NCBI RefSeq assembly: GCF_030704535.1
Contig: NC_081822.1
Span: 12,827,001-12,891,000 of the forward strand
DNA length: 64,000 bases
Source: Vitis vinifera
Taxonomy: Eukaryota > Streptophyta > Magnoliopsida > Vitales > Vitaceae
Direction of reading: 5' to 3'
Below are positions 12,501-27,139 of this stretch, in pieces. Numbering within the stretch: position 1 is the stretch's first letter; each line of letters opens with the position of its first letter. The notes beneath the pieces are model-generated. The model worked only from the letters and a program-made list of their open reading frames with translations. It was not told the origin of the DNA and searched no databases. The translations under genes were made by a program, and so were the position numbers.

Positions 12501-13128
12501 TTAATATTTAATGTGGGATAAAAAGTTTTAAATCCAGTAACATATGGTACCAAGTAAAATGCTTTCAAAGATGTTTTCCTTCCTTTCAAATCTTTAGATA
12601 GAAAAATTATTGGGTTCTAGGACATACTGGTTCAAGCTAAAGCTATCAAGTTTGTTTATTTATTTTTTCAATTATTATTCATTTTTCTCTGGGGCCTCCA
12701 TTGACATATAATGCCAATATGACATTCAGTTCTTAAAGTTCAAGAATGGTCTTCAAAATAACCATGCATGATACTCAAACTGTAAAGTGTGCCTCTTTTA
12801 GCAATTGCATTTTATGACCAACAATTTTAGATATAATATTTTTGGCAATTGCATGTCATGGCGAACAATTTTAGATATCATATCTATTTTGATATACCAG
12901 TAGAAAGAAAAATTTACAGTGGTTTGACATAATTTGTGTGTATTTGATTTTCAGGCAGCAAACTATCTGAACATCAAGAGTCTCCTGGATCTTACTTGTC
13001 AGACTGTGGCTGACATGATAAAGGGCAAGACTCCAGAGGAGATTCGCAAAACTTTCAATATCAAAAATGATTTTACACCGGAGGAAGAGGAGGAGGTGCG
13101 GCGGGAGAACCAGTGGGCCTTTGAGTGA
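9524..13128 (+). CDS. SKP1: SKP1-like SCF ubiquitin-ligase adaptor (2 exons, 156 aa)
   Basis: Exons are 9524-9820 and 12955-13128, joined in phase 0 across a 3134-bp GT-AG intron. The product should bridge CUL1 and F-box proteins in SCF E3 ubiquitin ligases, in nucleus and cytosol. The N-terminal POZ-like fold is visible from [16 protein letters not shown] through [12 protein letters not shown] and VIEYCKKH (residues 6-66). The C-terminal SKP1 dimerisation/F-box-binding region contains [33 protein letters not shown] and the ending [12 protein letters not shown], all family signatures. The length matches plant ASK/SKP1 proteins. The ATG at 9524 gives the family-typical start [14 protein letters not shown]. 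The intron follows LFDLIL. It holds degenerate tandem repeats, an antisense coding-like fragment and a LINE remnant, none of which interrupts the coding exons. Confidence 0.95.
10688..11012. repeat. Degenerate tandem repeats in the SKP1-like intron
   Basis: The phrase CAACTATGTTCTGTGTTTATG occurs near 10688 and again near 10825. GTCATAATAATTTGTGG recurs near 10738, 10875 and 10951, with a diverged form near 10914. The block with ACTACATATGC and a TTTTTAAAC-type tail is also duplicated. This looks like a local duplication with internal slippage and no coding potential. Confidence 0.6.
11275..11627 (-). pseudogene. Antisense coding-like gene fragment inside the SKP1-like intron
   Basis: Read on the minus strand, this region has protein-like composition: a Ser/Asn/Gly-rich stretch (for example [19 protein letters not shown] and [15 protein letters not shown]). 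A reading-frame shift near 11350 leads to [19 protein letters not shown], followed directly by a plausible splice donor (TTCAG then GTATTT at 11274). The shift and the isolation suggest a captured or retained exon of another gene rather than an active one. I do not recognise the parent gene and assign no function. Confidence 0.4.
11792..12476 (+). mobile_element. Truncated LINE remnant with 15-bp target-site duplication
   Basis: GTGGAATATCATAGA at 11792-11806 is repeated exactly at 12462-12476. Between them lie 655 bases ending in TTACCTATCACAAAAAAAAA, a LINE-like 3' tail. The 5' part of the insert encodes an open stretch ending in a CIERELQK-type motif, which resembles the region just before the endonuclease domain in plant LINEs. 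The endonuclease and reverse transcriptase are missing, and the 3' UTR-like part follows within about 100 bases. The copy is therefore both 5'-truncated and internally deleted, or it is a non-autonomous derivative. It is in sense orientation to the host gene and far from the splice sites. Confidence 0.8.
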
Positions 13129-13964
13129 AGGGTCAAAATAAACAAAGCGTTTATGTGGTAATTTAGTTCTGTGGTGGGGAACCAGGGGTGGTTGTTTCCT
13201 CCTGTAGTTGAACCTCTAAACTTTATAGTTTATGCTCTGCTTGTAGTGTCTAGGAGTTATGTTTCTTTGTGAACGATTACTTGAACTGTAACGTTTCCAT
13301 GAATCTCTTATGTTCATAGCCTAAATGTGGTTTCTTTTTCATGTAATATGTGTATTGTCTTCTTGGAATGGCTGCGCAATGCTCAATACGTTCTTCAAAA
13401 GTTATCTATGATTGGTATGGCTACTTAAATTCTATACAGATTAAATCATCATCTTCATTTGCTCTGCATCGATCTGTCATTTCCAGAGTTTTCTTTAGCA
13501 CTGATATTTGAAAAGGAGCATCAAGGCCAGTCATCATCTTTATTCGCTCTAGATGGATTAGTCATTCCTAAAGTTTTCTTTAGCTCTTATATTTTCATAA
13601 AGCATTGAGGCCAATCCCAAATTCACATGTAGGCAGAAGCTAACTTGAATTTTGGGAATTCGTCCTGATTGACCGGGAACAAGAGAGTTAGAAGAAAGGC
13701 AAATTGAGAACATAACTTTAGTTATTCATGTTATTTATTTTCCTGAAGTATTTTGGGGGAGAGGTATTTGTTTTGTTACTTAAAAATGTTTCTTCCTTTT
13801 TTTTTTGTCCTTGCAATAGTGTAATAAGTTATGATGATATTTTGTTGACGTTATGCTTGCTAAGTTTCATCATCATCAGCGGATGTGGAAATGCTATGCG
13901 CAAATGGACTTCAGTCTCCGGATTCTTGTGCATCATGTGGTTTGACCCAAACCTATCCAATCTA
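13129..13964. other. 3' UTR of SKP1-like gene and intergenic DNA
   Basis: The first 250 bases after the stop codon at 13128 are the likely 3' UTR (AAAATAAACAAA at 13133-13145 and further polyadenylation-like A/T motifs). Two diverged copies of a CATCATCTT-containing block near 13447 and 13534 form a short local repeat. No gene is supported. Confidence 0.4.
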
Positions 13965-15235
13965 GAAGAGGTGTGGGTGAGAATAACGCTTGGTAGTCAA
14001 CTCTTTTTTGGGGTAAGTTGTAGTGGTGGGTATCCCTTTAACACCCGGTATACACCATTTCATCAGCATCACCACCGTTGAATTGTACTGGGGTTTCCAT
14101 TGAAATTGATATGATCGCGCTATTGGATTGGGGTCATATTGGAGATCAAATCCTACTTTTTCTATGAGCAAATGAGGTTTAGGCAAGTAGTCGATGGTGC
14201 CCCACTCATAAGCCAGCCCTTGTTGGAATGGTCCTGATACCCCAACTTCTCCAGCACCATGATCATTAGGGATGGCTTCTCATCCAATAGCTGTTATTAG
14301 AGCCACCTCATATTGTTGGTTTGAGTTGCTGCAGGATGCCACAAATAAACGACAATCCAACCCAGATATTCACAGGCTTTTGTTAAGATCTAGACCTTTT
14401 GTCATTTTATATATTTACCTTCCTTTTCGTTCCCATCATGTTTCATTGCTGAGTCCATATAGGTTATTCTCGAGATCTCTTGATATTGGCAAAATGTATA
14501 GCTTCTCCCTCAACAAAACAAGAAGGCTAATCTGTTCCGCCCAAAACAACTGTAGACTTGAAAGTCTGGTCAATGCTTGTGGCAGCTCCATGGCAAAGAT
14601 CCTTGGAGCATGGTGCATCTTGAAGACACGGGGTGATCATTCTCCATGGCAAAGACTACTGTGATGCTCTTGTCCACCACATGAAACGCTCCAATGGTTA
14701 TGGGATGATTGGATAATTCTAGATTTGCCATAGGTCATGTTTGCACCAACCGATAGTGAAAAGCAGATGGACTCCATCTGCAATGGCATCATCATCAAGG
14801 GCTGCGAGAATAGAGGACCCTGGACATCCGGAGAAAGTGCATGCTCTATAGACAGTAATCCTTGACCCAGGGGAGCCGGCAGCCTGAGACGGAGCTCCCT
14901 CCTGCTATGAGGCCACGTGGGTGCCCACGCTGGGTCGTGTCTCGAGGAGTACCAGGCCCATCATCTTCATGGTGTAGGATCTTGCTCTGATCAGCTTTAT
15001 GATATTTAATTGAAAATCTTAAGCCAGAACAATTAATTCTTGAAAATGAAGATTCTGAAGGGGATTATCTAATTCGACTTAGCATATGTTACCTGTTACA
15101 ATTAGAGGGATTGAAGTCTTCACTTTAATTAGAGTGTGCCGCTGTGCCGCCTCCTCTGTTAAAACGAGTTGCAAGTTGGGAGCTGCAAAGCCTGAAAAGC
15201 CATGCTTTTTAGGTGCGTGCCAGAGCATTTTTGCT
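13965..15235 (-). pseudogene. Decayed subtilisin-like protease copy
   Basis: Read on the minus strand from 15235 to about 13965, short blocks match the intact subtilase at 17361-20950 in the same order. These are the propeptide block KHGFSGFAAP (near 15190), KLIRARSY and SVGTHVAS (near 14990-14930), AAGSPGSRITVYRACTFSG and SSILAALDD (near 14880-14790), an ITVVFAMEND block (near 14660), HFANIKRS (near 14490), a GAGEVGVSGPFQQGLAYE block (near 14240-14200), and DLISNM followed by FNGNP (near 14130-14080). Stops and frameshifts interrupt it throughout. The segment carrying the catalytic Ser exon and its neighbours is missing. It is a dead tandem duplicate of the neighbouring gene. Confidence 0.85.
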
Positions 15236-16480
15236 AGTCTACCACAGTTTTAAATTTCAAATGAGTAGAGCTACACCCAATCACACTCATGAACAAGAAG
15301 AATTGCATTCCGGCTATCACCAGAAAACAGCTTTTCACACTCACAAGGGGGATAATGACTTTCTTTTCATGAATTTGAAGAATGAGGTATTTTGCCTTTA
15401 CCTTCATCCATTCATTCTTATGTGTGTTTGGGAAGAGCATCTAGATCATTTGACTAAGACTTTGGAAGTACTTGGGCAACATCAATTATTTGTCAAGAAG
15501 TCAAAATGCAGCTTTGGCCAAGAACAAATTGAGTGTTTAGGTCATTTGGTTTCCGATGAAGATGTCCCCACAAATCCAACCAAAATTGTGGTTATGCTTT
15601 CTTGGCCTAAGCCCACAAACTTGAAGAGTCTTGAAAGAATTTCTTCGGCTTATCCAGATTACAGAAAAATGAAAAATCAGTTAACCCTTTACCATGCCAC
15701 TACTATATATTAAAAGACCAATTCCATAAAAAGAAAAAATAGAAAGTGCATTTAAATTACTTGATTCAATTACAGTTGTCCTTGTCTAGCCAAATTTCTC
15801 CTAAATATTCGTTGTTGAGAATGTGATCCTTTTGAGTATTGGACTTGGAGTTGTGTTAATGCAAAGAACACATCATGTATCATTTGCTAGTCAAACTTTA
15901 TTCACCAAAAGCCATGGCATCTTGACATACAAGAAAGAATTAATGGCAGTAGTGTTTGCAATTTGTAGCATGGCATAATCCTTGCCTATTCTTAATTGGC
16001 TTGATACTTTGACGGAATAACAGTAACAAGATCCCCAACTACAACAACTAATACAAAAAATCACTGTTGACCCAAATGGAAAATTATCTTCATTGTGCCA
16101 CAGATCGATGGTCCTGAAAAATTGGTCTTATGCAGTAGGTGACTCTAAAAGTCGTAGCAGTAGGCCACGCTTAAGGACCAAAATGCCATGTTGCGGTTGT
16201 TGAAGAAAATTTGGATTAAGGCTTAACACCGTATGAAAGAGCAAGTTGATCAACATCATACAGAAAGATCCTCTGATGTGAGTCATAGTGAGCTATCTCC
16301 AAGGTTTCATGGGCCTTTCAAGGTGATTCACCGACTAAAAACGATTTCTTATAGTTTGGAATTTTGCCTTGTATTTCCAAAATTCACCTTCTTTCCCCCA
16401 CCTGTTAATGGTGAAGGACAAGCGTTATTTGAATCAATTGAAATTCTTGATGAGTGTGTTGCCATGCCAAGACCCAAGTT
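15236..16480 (+). mobile_element. Degenerate Ty3/gypsy pol fragment
   Basis: The plus strand encodes broken pieces of gypsy pol in canonical order. Reverse transcriptase pieces include ELHSGYHQ and KTAFHTHKG (near 15298-15350), then WEEHLDHL, KKSKCSFG and GHLVSDEDV (near 15430-15570). An RNase H piece reads GLGVVLMQRTHHVSFASQTL with TYKKELMAVVFAI (near 15845-15965). An integrase C-terminal piece reads RFHGPFKVIHRL (near 16302-16337). Catalytic segments such as the YxDD box are absent, and stops and frameshifts separate the blocks. No LTRs were identified. It begins immediately where the subtilase pseudogene ends. Confidence 0.85.
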
Positions 16481-16498
16481 CTTGTTCATTAATCTAAG

Positions 16499-16773
16499 GT
16501 GGTGTTTGTTTTTTTACTTAATTCTAAATAGAACCTTAATGCTTAATAGTGTTAAATATTATGTTGTTTGTTTTTGTAGTATTTTATTTCTATTAAGTAT
16601 TAAAAAGTAAAAAAAATCAATATATTATTTTTTCTATTTAGAAAAAGCTACATATTTTGACTTTTTCTATTTAGTAAAAAGTTTATAATAAGTCATGAAA
16701 AAGTAGAAAAACAAACAACCGAAATTCTAAAACTAAATTACTTTCAGTAAAAAGCCAAAAAAACAAACATCAC
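16499..16773. mobile_element. MITE-like TIR element, copy 1
   Basis: The left end GTGGTGTTTGTTTTTTTACT is matched by the inverted right end AAAAACAAACATCAC (16759-16773). The body is AT-rich and has the shared internal phrases TTTCTATTTAG, TTTATAATAAGTCATGAAAA and AGTGTTAAATATTA. The copy at 61866-62156 contains the same phrases in the same order. It has no coding capacity. Confidence 0.7.
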
Positions 16774-17360
16774 GTAATTCTTTTACTGAATATGCTACAA
16801 GGGAAGATTGGCCTGCTTTGATTACAACAATTATTCTTGCAAATTGGAGTAATCACAGAGCAATCCTAGAGTAGCTATGTTGGACTCTGATTCTTGTATT
16901 TGAGTTGAATTGTGTGCTTTGATGGATATCTAGCAATTGTATTCTCTCAATTTTAGAAATAAAATTCTTCCAAATTCTCTTTTCTTTCGGTTACCTATTA
17001 CCAGTTCAACCACCATAAAAGCACTAGCAAGCAACCAAGAAGAGAAGAAGAAGGGTGTGCCTCAACTCAGATTCAATTTCTAAAACTCATCTGAGTCAAG
17101 CCGGTTGTTTCAGAAGAGTATAGTTCTGCAATTCCTTCAATTTCTTTTTTTTACATTGTCTTCCCTTACCCCTTTCTGAAAACACATATGCTAAGACTTT
17201 ACTTTTCCAAATTGGCTAGATGCTTCACTTCATATAATTCGGAAGGGATCTAAGATACAATTACAGTTGATTATTATTGTTCTAAAGCATATTTCCATGT
17301 TTACAATATTGCATAGGCAGCATAAAAGTAATACAGGAATGCTTCTGAAGTCCTATTCAT
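16774..17360. other. Region between MITE and subtilase stop codon
   Basis: This holds the 3' UTR and downstream flank of the minus-strand subtilase gene. No open frame with protein-like features was found. The first part may still belong to the decayed retroelement neighbourhood. Confidence 0.35.
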
Positions 17361-20950
<3,590 letters not shown>

Positions 20951-21002
20951 AGCTTTGATATTTTTGAGGGTTTGCCTGAGAGATGGCTCCCAACCTTAGG
21001 GC

Positions 21003-21010
21003 TTTATATA
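21003..21010 (-). promoter_or_regulatory. TATA box of the subtilase gene
   Basis: On the minus strand TATATAAA reads from 21010 to 21003, about 53 bases before the ATG at 20950. This places the transcription start around 20975 and implies a leader of only about 25 bases. Confidence 0.65.
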
Positions 21011-22822
21011 CTGCAAGAATAAGATGGCAGGGTGAATTTGGTGGTATTGGTGGTGGAGGTGTCGACTTTGGGTGGGTTCGCGTGTATGCGCACTGCAAAC
21101 CATTCAAGCTCTTACCGTCCACTTAAAGTGCGCTATTTGTATATTCAAACCAATTCAGAGACGGGTATGGTGGTGATGGTGGTGGAGGAGGAGGAGTAGG
21201 AGGAGGTAGGAGTGTTGGGAAAGATGCCTTCAAAGGAACGAGGGGATTTATGTTACTCTTGTCAACATCCATATGTGCAAAGATAGCAGGTTCAGCAGAT
21301 GGCAGAGCCATACTTCAGTGGGCATCTTAGTATTTACGTGGTAGAGTTTCTGGTATAAATGCTTCACTTAATGACATATAATTCCCTTGTCTTTGATCCT
21401 TGAACTACTGGTTGGGGGTTTCAGATTTAAACTCTCATTTTCATTGGAGAATCACAGTGGGGCTGGTCAACTGGGCTTAAAGAGCAAAAGCAGCAGGTGA
21501 TGATTCGTGGCGTAGGACCCAGGATTTGGAAGGCTAGACAGAAATGATTGTTTTCCATGTGGTGTATTACTCTTCTATTGAGATGGGATGGGACCCGGTG
21601 GGGGGTGGGGGAGGCAGGAGGCTTGTGAGTTTTGACAAAGAAATCGGCATGTGAAGAATGTCTTTGGACTACTTCAGCAGTGGAAAATGACAGAAAACGT
21701 TTGAAAATTATGTACCAGCACGCACATTTGTCCCGAAATTATTCATTTTATTGGAAGTGAGATAGAAACTGGGTATCATCAAATAAGGCAACAACGTTTG
21801 TTTGACTACTGGTCATGAATCATGAACCCCTCTCACACTATTTGTAAGTGCGCCACTGCTGCCCTTGACTTTCTTCCCTGATAAGGCTTGTGGACTCCAT
21901 CAATATCTTCTTATTCCATTTCCACCCACCTCCACAACCACCATTATTTTTTTTGCTCTCTCTGGTGGTACTCATACGGAAACAGATGGGTAAAATGTCT
22001 TCCACCTTGACATTCATAATTTAAATATCATTTCAGAAGCAATAATTGTCACCGATTCTGCTGAGCCATGCTGAAAATTTGGGTGGTTTGGCACTGAGGT
22101 GGGTGTATTTGGCTATCATTCTATTGCAGACGCGTGCAACTGAGGGAAAGAAAAGTGGATTGGCATGGAACGTATCATGAACTAGTTGGGGGCCGACTCA
22201 AAGATCATGTGAGGTAATCCAATATCATCCTTTATGCTAGGTGGGTACCATGCTTCAATGTGATTACATTCAACGATCATCTAATCTCGTTTTAGCAAAT
22301 TATTAACAAAAATGAGAGGAATTATATAATAATTGATAAATAATTAAATACTGCACGACCTTTCTAGAAATGTTAATGGTAGGCTATGTTTGGTATGGGA
22401 TTTGACCAGGCTAAAGATGTTGAAACGATAGAGCCCAATCCAATGTTCCTTGTGTAGGTTAAGCCATGTAATTGAAGTGAATAGGCCCACAATAAAGAGG
22501 ACTGCATTAGATGATTTAAATGAAATTCGGTGGCTACAAAATCCGGGGAGGGTTGATGCCAAATGGAAACAAGTTTTAGTGCCATCTGACTGCCAAACCG
22601 TACTCGGCTCATTGGACTGAGCAGCCCATCTATCTATTATTGCAACCCAAAACATTGAAAATACCAAATGTAAACATTTCCATAATAAAGAAAAAAAAAT
22701 AAGCAGAAACCAATTGACAGTTCTATGAAATGCATTAGAGGCCTTCATCTAGTCCATGAACCTGTTAAAAGGAATAAGTTTCCATGAGGGAAGTTTGGGA
22801 AAACAAAAAGGCAAACAAGAAC
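21011..22822. other. Intergenic region between subtilase promoter and 130-aa gene
   Basis: No gene is supported. A GGTGGAGG/GGTGGTGATGG-type purine-rich microsatellite at about 21040-21210 generates a proline-rich open frame on the minus strand that is low complexity only. The stretch just before 22823 should contain the 3' UTR of the 130-aa gene. Confidence 0.4.
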
Positions 22823-23215
22823 CTAGGGCTTGGCTGCTTTTGCATCCTCTTCCTTCATCTTCTTCTCCCACTTGCGCTTCTTGTAATCCAGCAACTCTTG
22901 AGGCATTGACTTCATCAATTCAGCAGTATGGGCCCTCTTTTCGGCTGATATCCTATCACACTTATGCCCTTTTCTCTTAGTTCTCATCTCTTTCCTTTCT
23001 GGATCATATGGCCAATCTTCTCCAGCAAGCAGAACTTCTTTGCGGAGACGAGCTCTGCGGCGGCCACTGATGCCAAGCGGTTTCCATGCCCCAAGCTCCC
23101 AATAACCCCAAACACCTTTTGAGAGCTCATCTTTGTACTTTGTCAACTTTTCTCGCCATGGATACTGGTATTCCCCAATTGCTTTCACTACAGATTTTGC
23201 TGCTTTCCCTGCCAT
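22823..23215 (-). CDS. Small basic conserved plant protein (130 aa), single coding exon
   Basis: The ATG is at 23215-23213 and the TAG stop at 22825-22823. An upstream in-frame TTG at 23230 is not a plausible plant start. The protein is highly charged, with YPWREKLTKYKDELSKGVWG, YWELGAWKPLGISGRRRARL, KEVLLAGEDWPYDPERKEMR and a Lys/Glu-rich helical C-terminus (YKKRKWEKKMKEEDAKAAK). The aromatic/basic core is well conserved in plants as far as I can recall. Plant homologues have been labelled copper-ion-binding or left uncharacterised, with no clear metal site visible here. The size and basic character would suit an organellar ribosome or assembly factor, but that is inference. A likely acceptor (CTATAG at 23238-23233) just upstream suggests a spliced 5' UTR. 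Confidence 0.8.
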   Translation of the reverse strand: MAGKAAKSVVKAIGEYQYPWREKLTKYKDELSKGVWGYWELGAWKPLGISGRRRARLRKEVLLAGEDWPYDPERKEMRTKRKGHKCDRISAEKRAHTAELMKSMPQELLDYKKRKWEKKMKEEDAKAAKP

Positions 23216-23238
23216 TGTTTGATCATTCAAGGTTCCCT

Positions 23239-24186
23239 ATAGATCCTAAATCAAATAAGTTAATTAACTCCCTTCCAAATTTCATCAGATTGAGACAGTG
23301 AAAGGTGCTTAAGACACAAGCAAGAAACAAAGGAATACAAGTGAATAATGTGTTCCATCAATAAATTATGGGTAAATAGAAAAAGAAAAAGAAAGAAAAT
23401 CTCTTCTATCCAGCATCCACCAACGTATTTGGTAATAAAACACTTCAACTCTTAAACCTGCTCATTTTTCCATTCCCTTTTGTCAGCTCTTAAGTAGGTC
23501 GCCTACCAAGAGGCACAGCATGTTTAACACAAAACTGAAGGCAACAAAATCAAATGGTTGAACCTCCATTACACAAGTGAACAGCTGATTGATTTTAAGC
23601 ACGTTTCTTCTCTCAAGCCAGACAGTAAATGTTAAAGAAATGAATAAACTGTCCATTTCAAATGTTGATCCATCTACAAAAATATTTTTCACACACTGAC
23701 ATCCAAAATATTCAACTCAGTCCTATAAAGATTTTCCAATATGTGAAAGAAATTTCAAGAAAATCATAATAGAAATTTCTAGATTTCATTTACAATGCAA
23801 GGACAAATTTGTACTTAAAACTCTAATGGTCTCTTATTTCACAAAGTTTACATGGACCAATCATTGCATGCCATGTATTCAACTGGGAACAGGTGGGCTC
23901 CAACCAATTACAAGTGTCATGTGTCTTGGGAGTCAGTGTCATATGTCTAAGGCAGTTCTCTATTAACAGGAGCTGCATGAATAGGTCCATCTCTTTCTAT
24001 GCATCTATCCATATGCCAAACTATTGTAATATTTGGATATGAATGCCTATCTCTTATCACCTTATACCCAGTATCCCGATGCTAATATGGTTGTTCAAGT
24101 CAAGAGCATGGCTTAAGGGGTCCAAAATGGATTTAGCAAATCTCGATGGTGGAGTTGATCTTGCCCGTCATGAGGCATTTTGAGAT
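23239..24186. other. Putative 5' UTR intron or intergenic DNA
   Basis: There are no coding exons. If the 5' UTR exon near 31703 is real, this stretch is the 3' part of a very long intron of the 130-aa gene. The sequence is AT-rich, with only short random frames. Confidence 0.35.
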
Positions 24187-25419
24187 GAGTTTGAGTGTAA
24201 TATCCTTAATTTAGTAATCACAAAATAATAATAATACTAATAATAATAATATTAGTAGTAGTAGTTTGAGTGTAATATCCCCAATTTAGTTATCATGAAA
24301 TAATTATAATAATAATAGTTTGAGTGTAATATCCCTAATTTAGTTATCACAAAATAATATAATAATAATAATAATGGTATTTTGAGTTATCACGAAAAAT
24401 AATATATCCTTGCACTACTTCCTTTCCAAAGATAGTAATCATGAAATAATAATAATAGTTTGAGTGTAATATCCCTAATTTAGTTATCACAAAATAATAA
24501 TAATATAATAATAATAATAATGGTATTTTGAGTTATCATGAAAAATAATATAATGATAATAATAATAAGAAGAAGAAAAGAATAATAATAATAATAACAA
24601 TAATAATAATAATAATAATAATAGCATTTTGAGTATCACGAAAAATAATATATCCCTGCATGATAACTCAAAATAATATATCCCCGCATTCCTTCCTTTC
24701 CAAAGATAGTAATTAGTTTGGGCTTGATGATAATAATGATATTTTGAGTTATCACGAAAAATAATATATCCTAACATTCCTTACTTTCCAAAGATAGTGA
24801 TTAGTTTGGGATGACATAAAAGATTTGATTGAATGAACACTCTTGGTTGTTTTCAAACAAATCAAATGTTGGGCCAAGCGTTGCCAGCCGATAATAGCCG
24901 AAGGCAAAAAAAAGACTTTTATGGAATAAGGGCGAGAAGGAAGGAAAAAAGGATTAGTAGTTGCCTAGCAGAGGAACTTAAGGCCGACATTCGGCATGCG
25001 GTCCTTTTGAGTTATCACGAAAAATAATATAATAATAATAATGGCATTTTGAGATGATAATAATAATAATAATAATATCCCTAATTTACTTATTTATCAC
25101 AAAATAATAACAATAATGGCATTTTGAGATGAGTTTACTTATTTATCACGAAATAATAATAACAATGGCATTTTGAGATGAGTGTGAGTGTAATATCCTT
25201 AATTTAGTTGTCACAAAATAATAATAATAATTTGAGTGTAATATCCCTAATTTTGTTATCACGAAATAATATAATAATAATGGCATTTTGAGAAGAGTTT
25301 GAGTATAATATTCCAAATTTAGTTATCACGAAATAATAATAATAATAACAATAATAGTTTGAGTATAATATCCCTAATTTAATTATCACGAAATAATGGC
25401 ATTTTGAGATGAGTTTGAG
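24187..25419. repeat. Tandem array of an LTR 5' junction mixed with (AAT)n
   Basis: The core GAGTGTAATATCCCTAATTT recurs exactly or with few changes near 24194, 24269, 24323, 24463, 25187, 25235, 25312 and 25369. It is usually followed by AGTTATCACGAAATAATAAT and often preceded by GGCATTTTGAGATGAGTTTG. AAT/ATA microsatellite runs of variable length separate the units. A second motif (CCTTCCTTTCCAAAGATAGT) recurs near 24418, 24690 and 24777. The core equals the 5' end of the LTR-like unit at 25420 plus its flank, so the array seems to have grown from that junction. A 180-base non-repeated patch lies near 24835-25010. Confidence 0.85.
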
Positions 25420-25895
25420 TGTAACATCCCTAATTTAGTTATCACGAAATAAAAATAATAGTTTGAGTGTAATAATAATAATATGGATAAGGATCGAGAT
25501 AAGGATCACATTTTTACAAAAAAAACAAAGAAAGAAGTTACAATTTTAAATCACGACTAAGGAGTTACAAATTTTTTTTAAATCATGTGTTACAATTTTT
25601 TTTAAACCACTTTCGAAGAGTTTTAATGTAACAAATCTGAAGAATCTGGAAAAGAGAAAAAAGAAAAACCAAGATACACGAAGAGATAAACGAGAGAAGA
25701 ATAAGGAGATGAAGTTGAGAGATATTTACAATTATTTTTATTCTCTACAAAATAAAAAATAAGGTAAGTCTTTCAAGGAATTTATTGTTGTTCTGTTTCG
25801 AATTTTTTTAGATATATGTTAATGATAAGATATTTTCTAAATTAGATGTTAAAAATAAAGGAGAGAAATTCTTATCGTTCATCTAATAAGTAAGA

Positions 25896-25935
<40 letters not shown>

Positions 25936-27134
25936 GTAGTATGATGAATGTGGTCTCTAATTTGACCCTAGAAAGAATCAAAGTCTCTATGAGTATGAGA
26001 GTTTTTATTATTATTTAGAAGAAAAATTTATATATAATGCAATTTTGAAATAAAGATAAGTATTTTGAAGAAAGATTCTAAAATTTTGAAGAAAAACATA
26101 AAGATAAATAAATAAATAAAATAATATTCATTTTAGTTGTTCAATAACATAATGCAATGCAAAATAGATATTTAATGTGAATAAAATTTGAATAATAAAG
26201 GAAAATAGGAAAAATAAAATATGCAATATATAGTAGAGAAAAAAAAATATTAATTAGGATAATTGAAGGTTAATTGAAAATAAGAATAAAAATATATGTT
26301 GTTGATAATGTATGAAGAAGAAAATAATTTTTTTTTTAAATTTTAAATTTAATTATTATAGGAATAAATTAGTAGCATATTTTTCCCATATGAAGAATAT
26401 TTTATATTGTAAAAAATATCACTTTCATTATATATTTTGATATTTGGCCCTAGTTAATAGGAGTTATGTTGTTGACCCTCATTTACCTAATTGTATAAGG
26501 ATTGGAAAACCTAGTTAGTGGAGTAGTCACTAACCCTCATTGCCTAATTGTACAAGGATTGGAAAACCTAGTTAGTGGGGTAATCATTGACCCAATGGTA
26601 CCATCTGATTGACTAGTCCCTTCCGAATTGAAGGGTCATCTATTTCTGAAGGTCCAACTAGTTTGGGAAAAGAAAATTTGGGAAAAGAAAATTTGCTTGA
26701 AGATTATATTATGTTTTTCTTTTTATAACATAAATTATTAGAATGTTCCTTATTGAGCTAAAGCTCACTACTTTTGCTTTTGAAAACCCCTTTCAAGTCC
26801 CCAAATGTAGAAGGATATAAGTGACGTTGGGGATAGGAAGGGTTCTTGTTAGTTTAATTTATGTTTAGCTTTAAAGCCTTTGTTTAGACATGTTGATTTG
26901 GATCATGTGTTATGTTTTTAATTATCAAGTTAATTTGAACTAATTTAGTATTCCAATATGTGAAACATGAAACTTCGATCTTGGAAAGATAGTTTTAGCT
27001 CTATGAATGCACTCTTAAGGAGAATCTGACTTTTGTTCTTTTTTATTATTTAGTCATTTTTGCATATTTCACCTTTATGTTAAATATTCAAAATTGACAA
27101 GATTACCCCTAGCCTCAGGGCATAGGGTGTTACA
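25420..27134. mobile_element. Solo LTR with 5-bp target-site duplication
   Basis: The unit starts TGTAACATCCC and ends GGGTGTTACA, giving the TG...CA ends and the short inverted terminus TGTAACA/TGTTACA typical of LTRs. TTGAG at 25415-25419 is repeated at 27135-27139, as expected for a 5-bp TSD. No gag or pol follows, so this is a solo LTR of about 1.7 kb. The start is ambiguous because upstream array units carry the same TTGAG-TGTAA junction; the original 5' border could be 24196. Inside are an (AT)n run near 25901-25931 and two to three copies of a roughly 60-bp unit (near 26451-26580). Confidence 0.8.
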
Positions 27135-27139
27135 TTGAG

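Noticed and set aside
21123-21311. Proline-rich minus-strand open frame
   Set aside because: It is generated by a GGTGGAGG-type microsatellite and lacks splice or promoter support.
24487-24777. Leu/Tyr-rich open frame in the AAT array
   Set aside because: It is a pure translation of the AAT/ATA microsatellite.
24187-25419. Possible CRISPR-like array because of regularly repeated units
   Set aside because: Units and spacers vary widely in length, spacers are AAT microsatellites, and the context is a plant nuclear genome.
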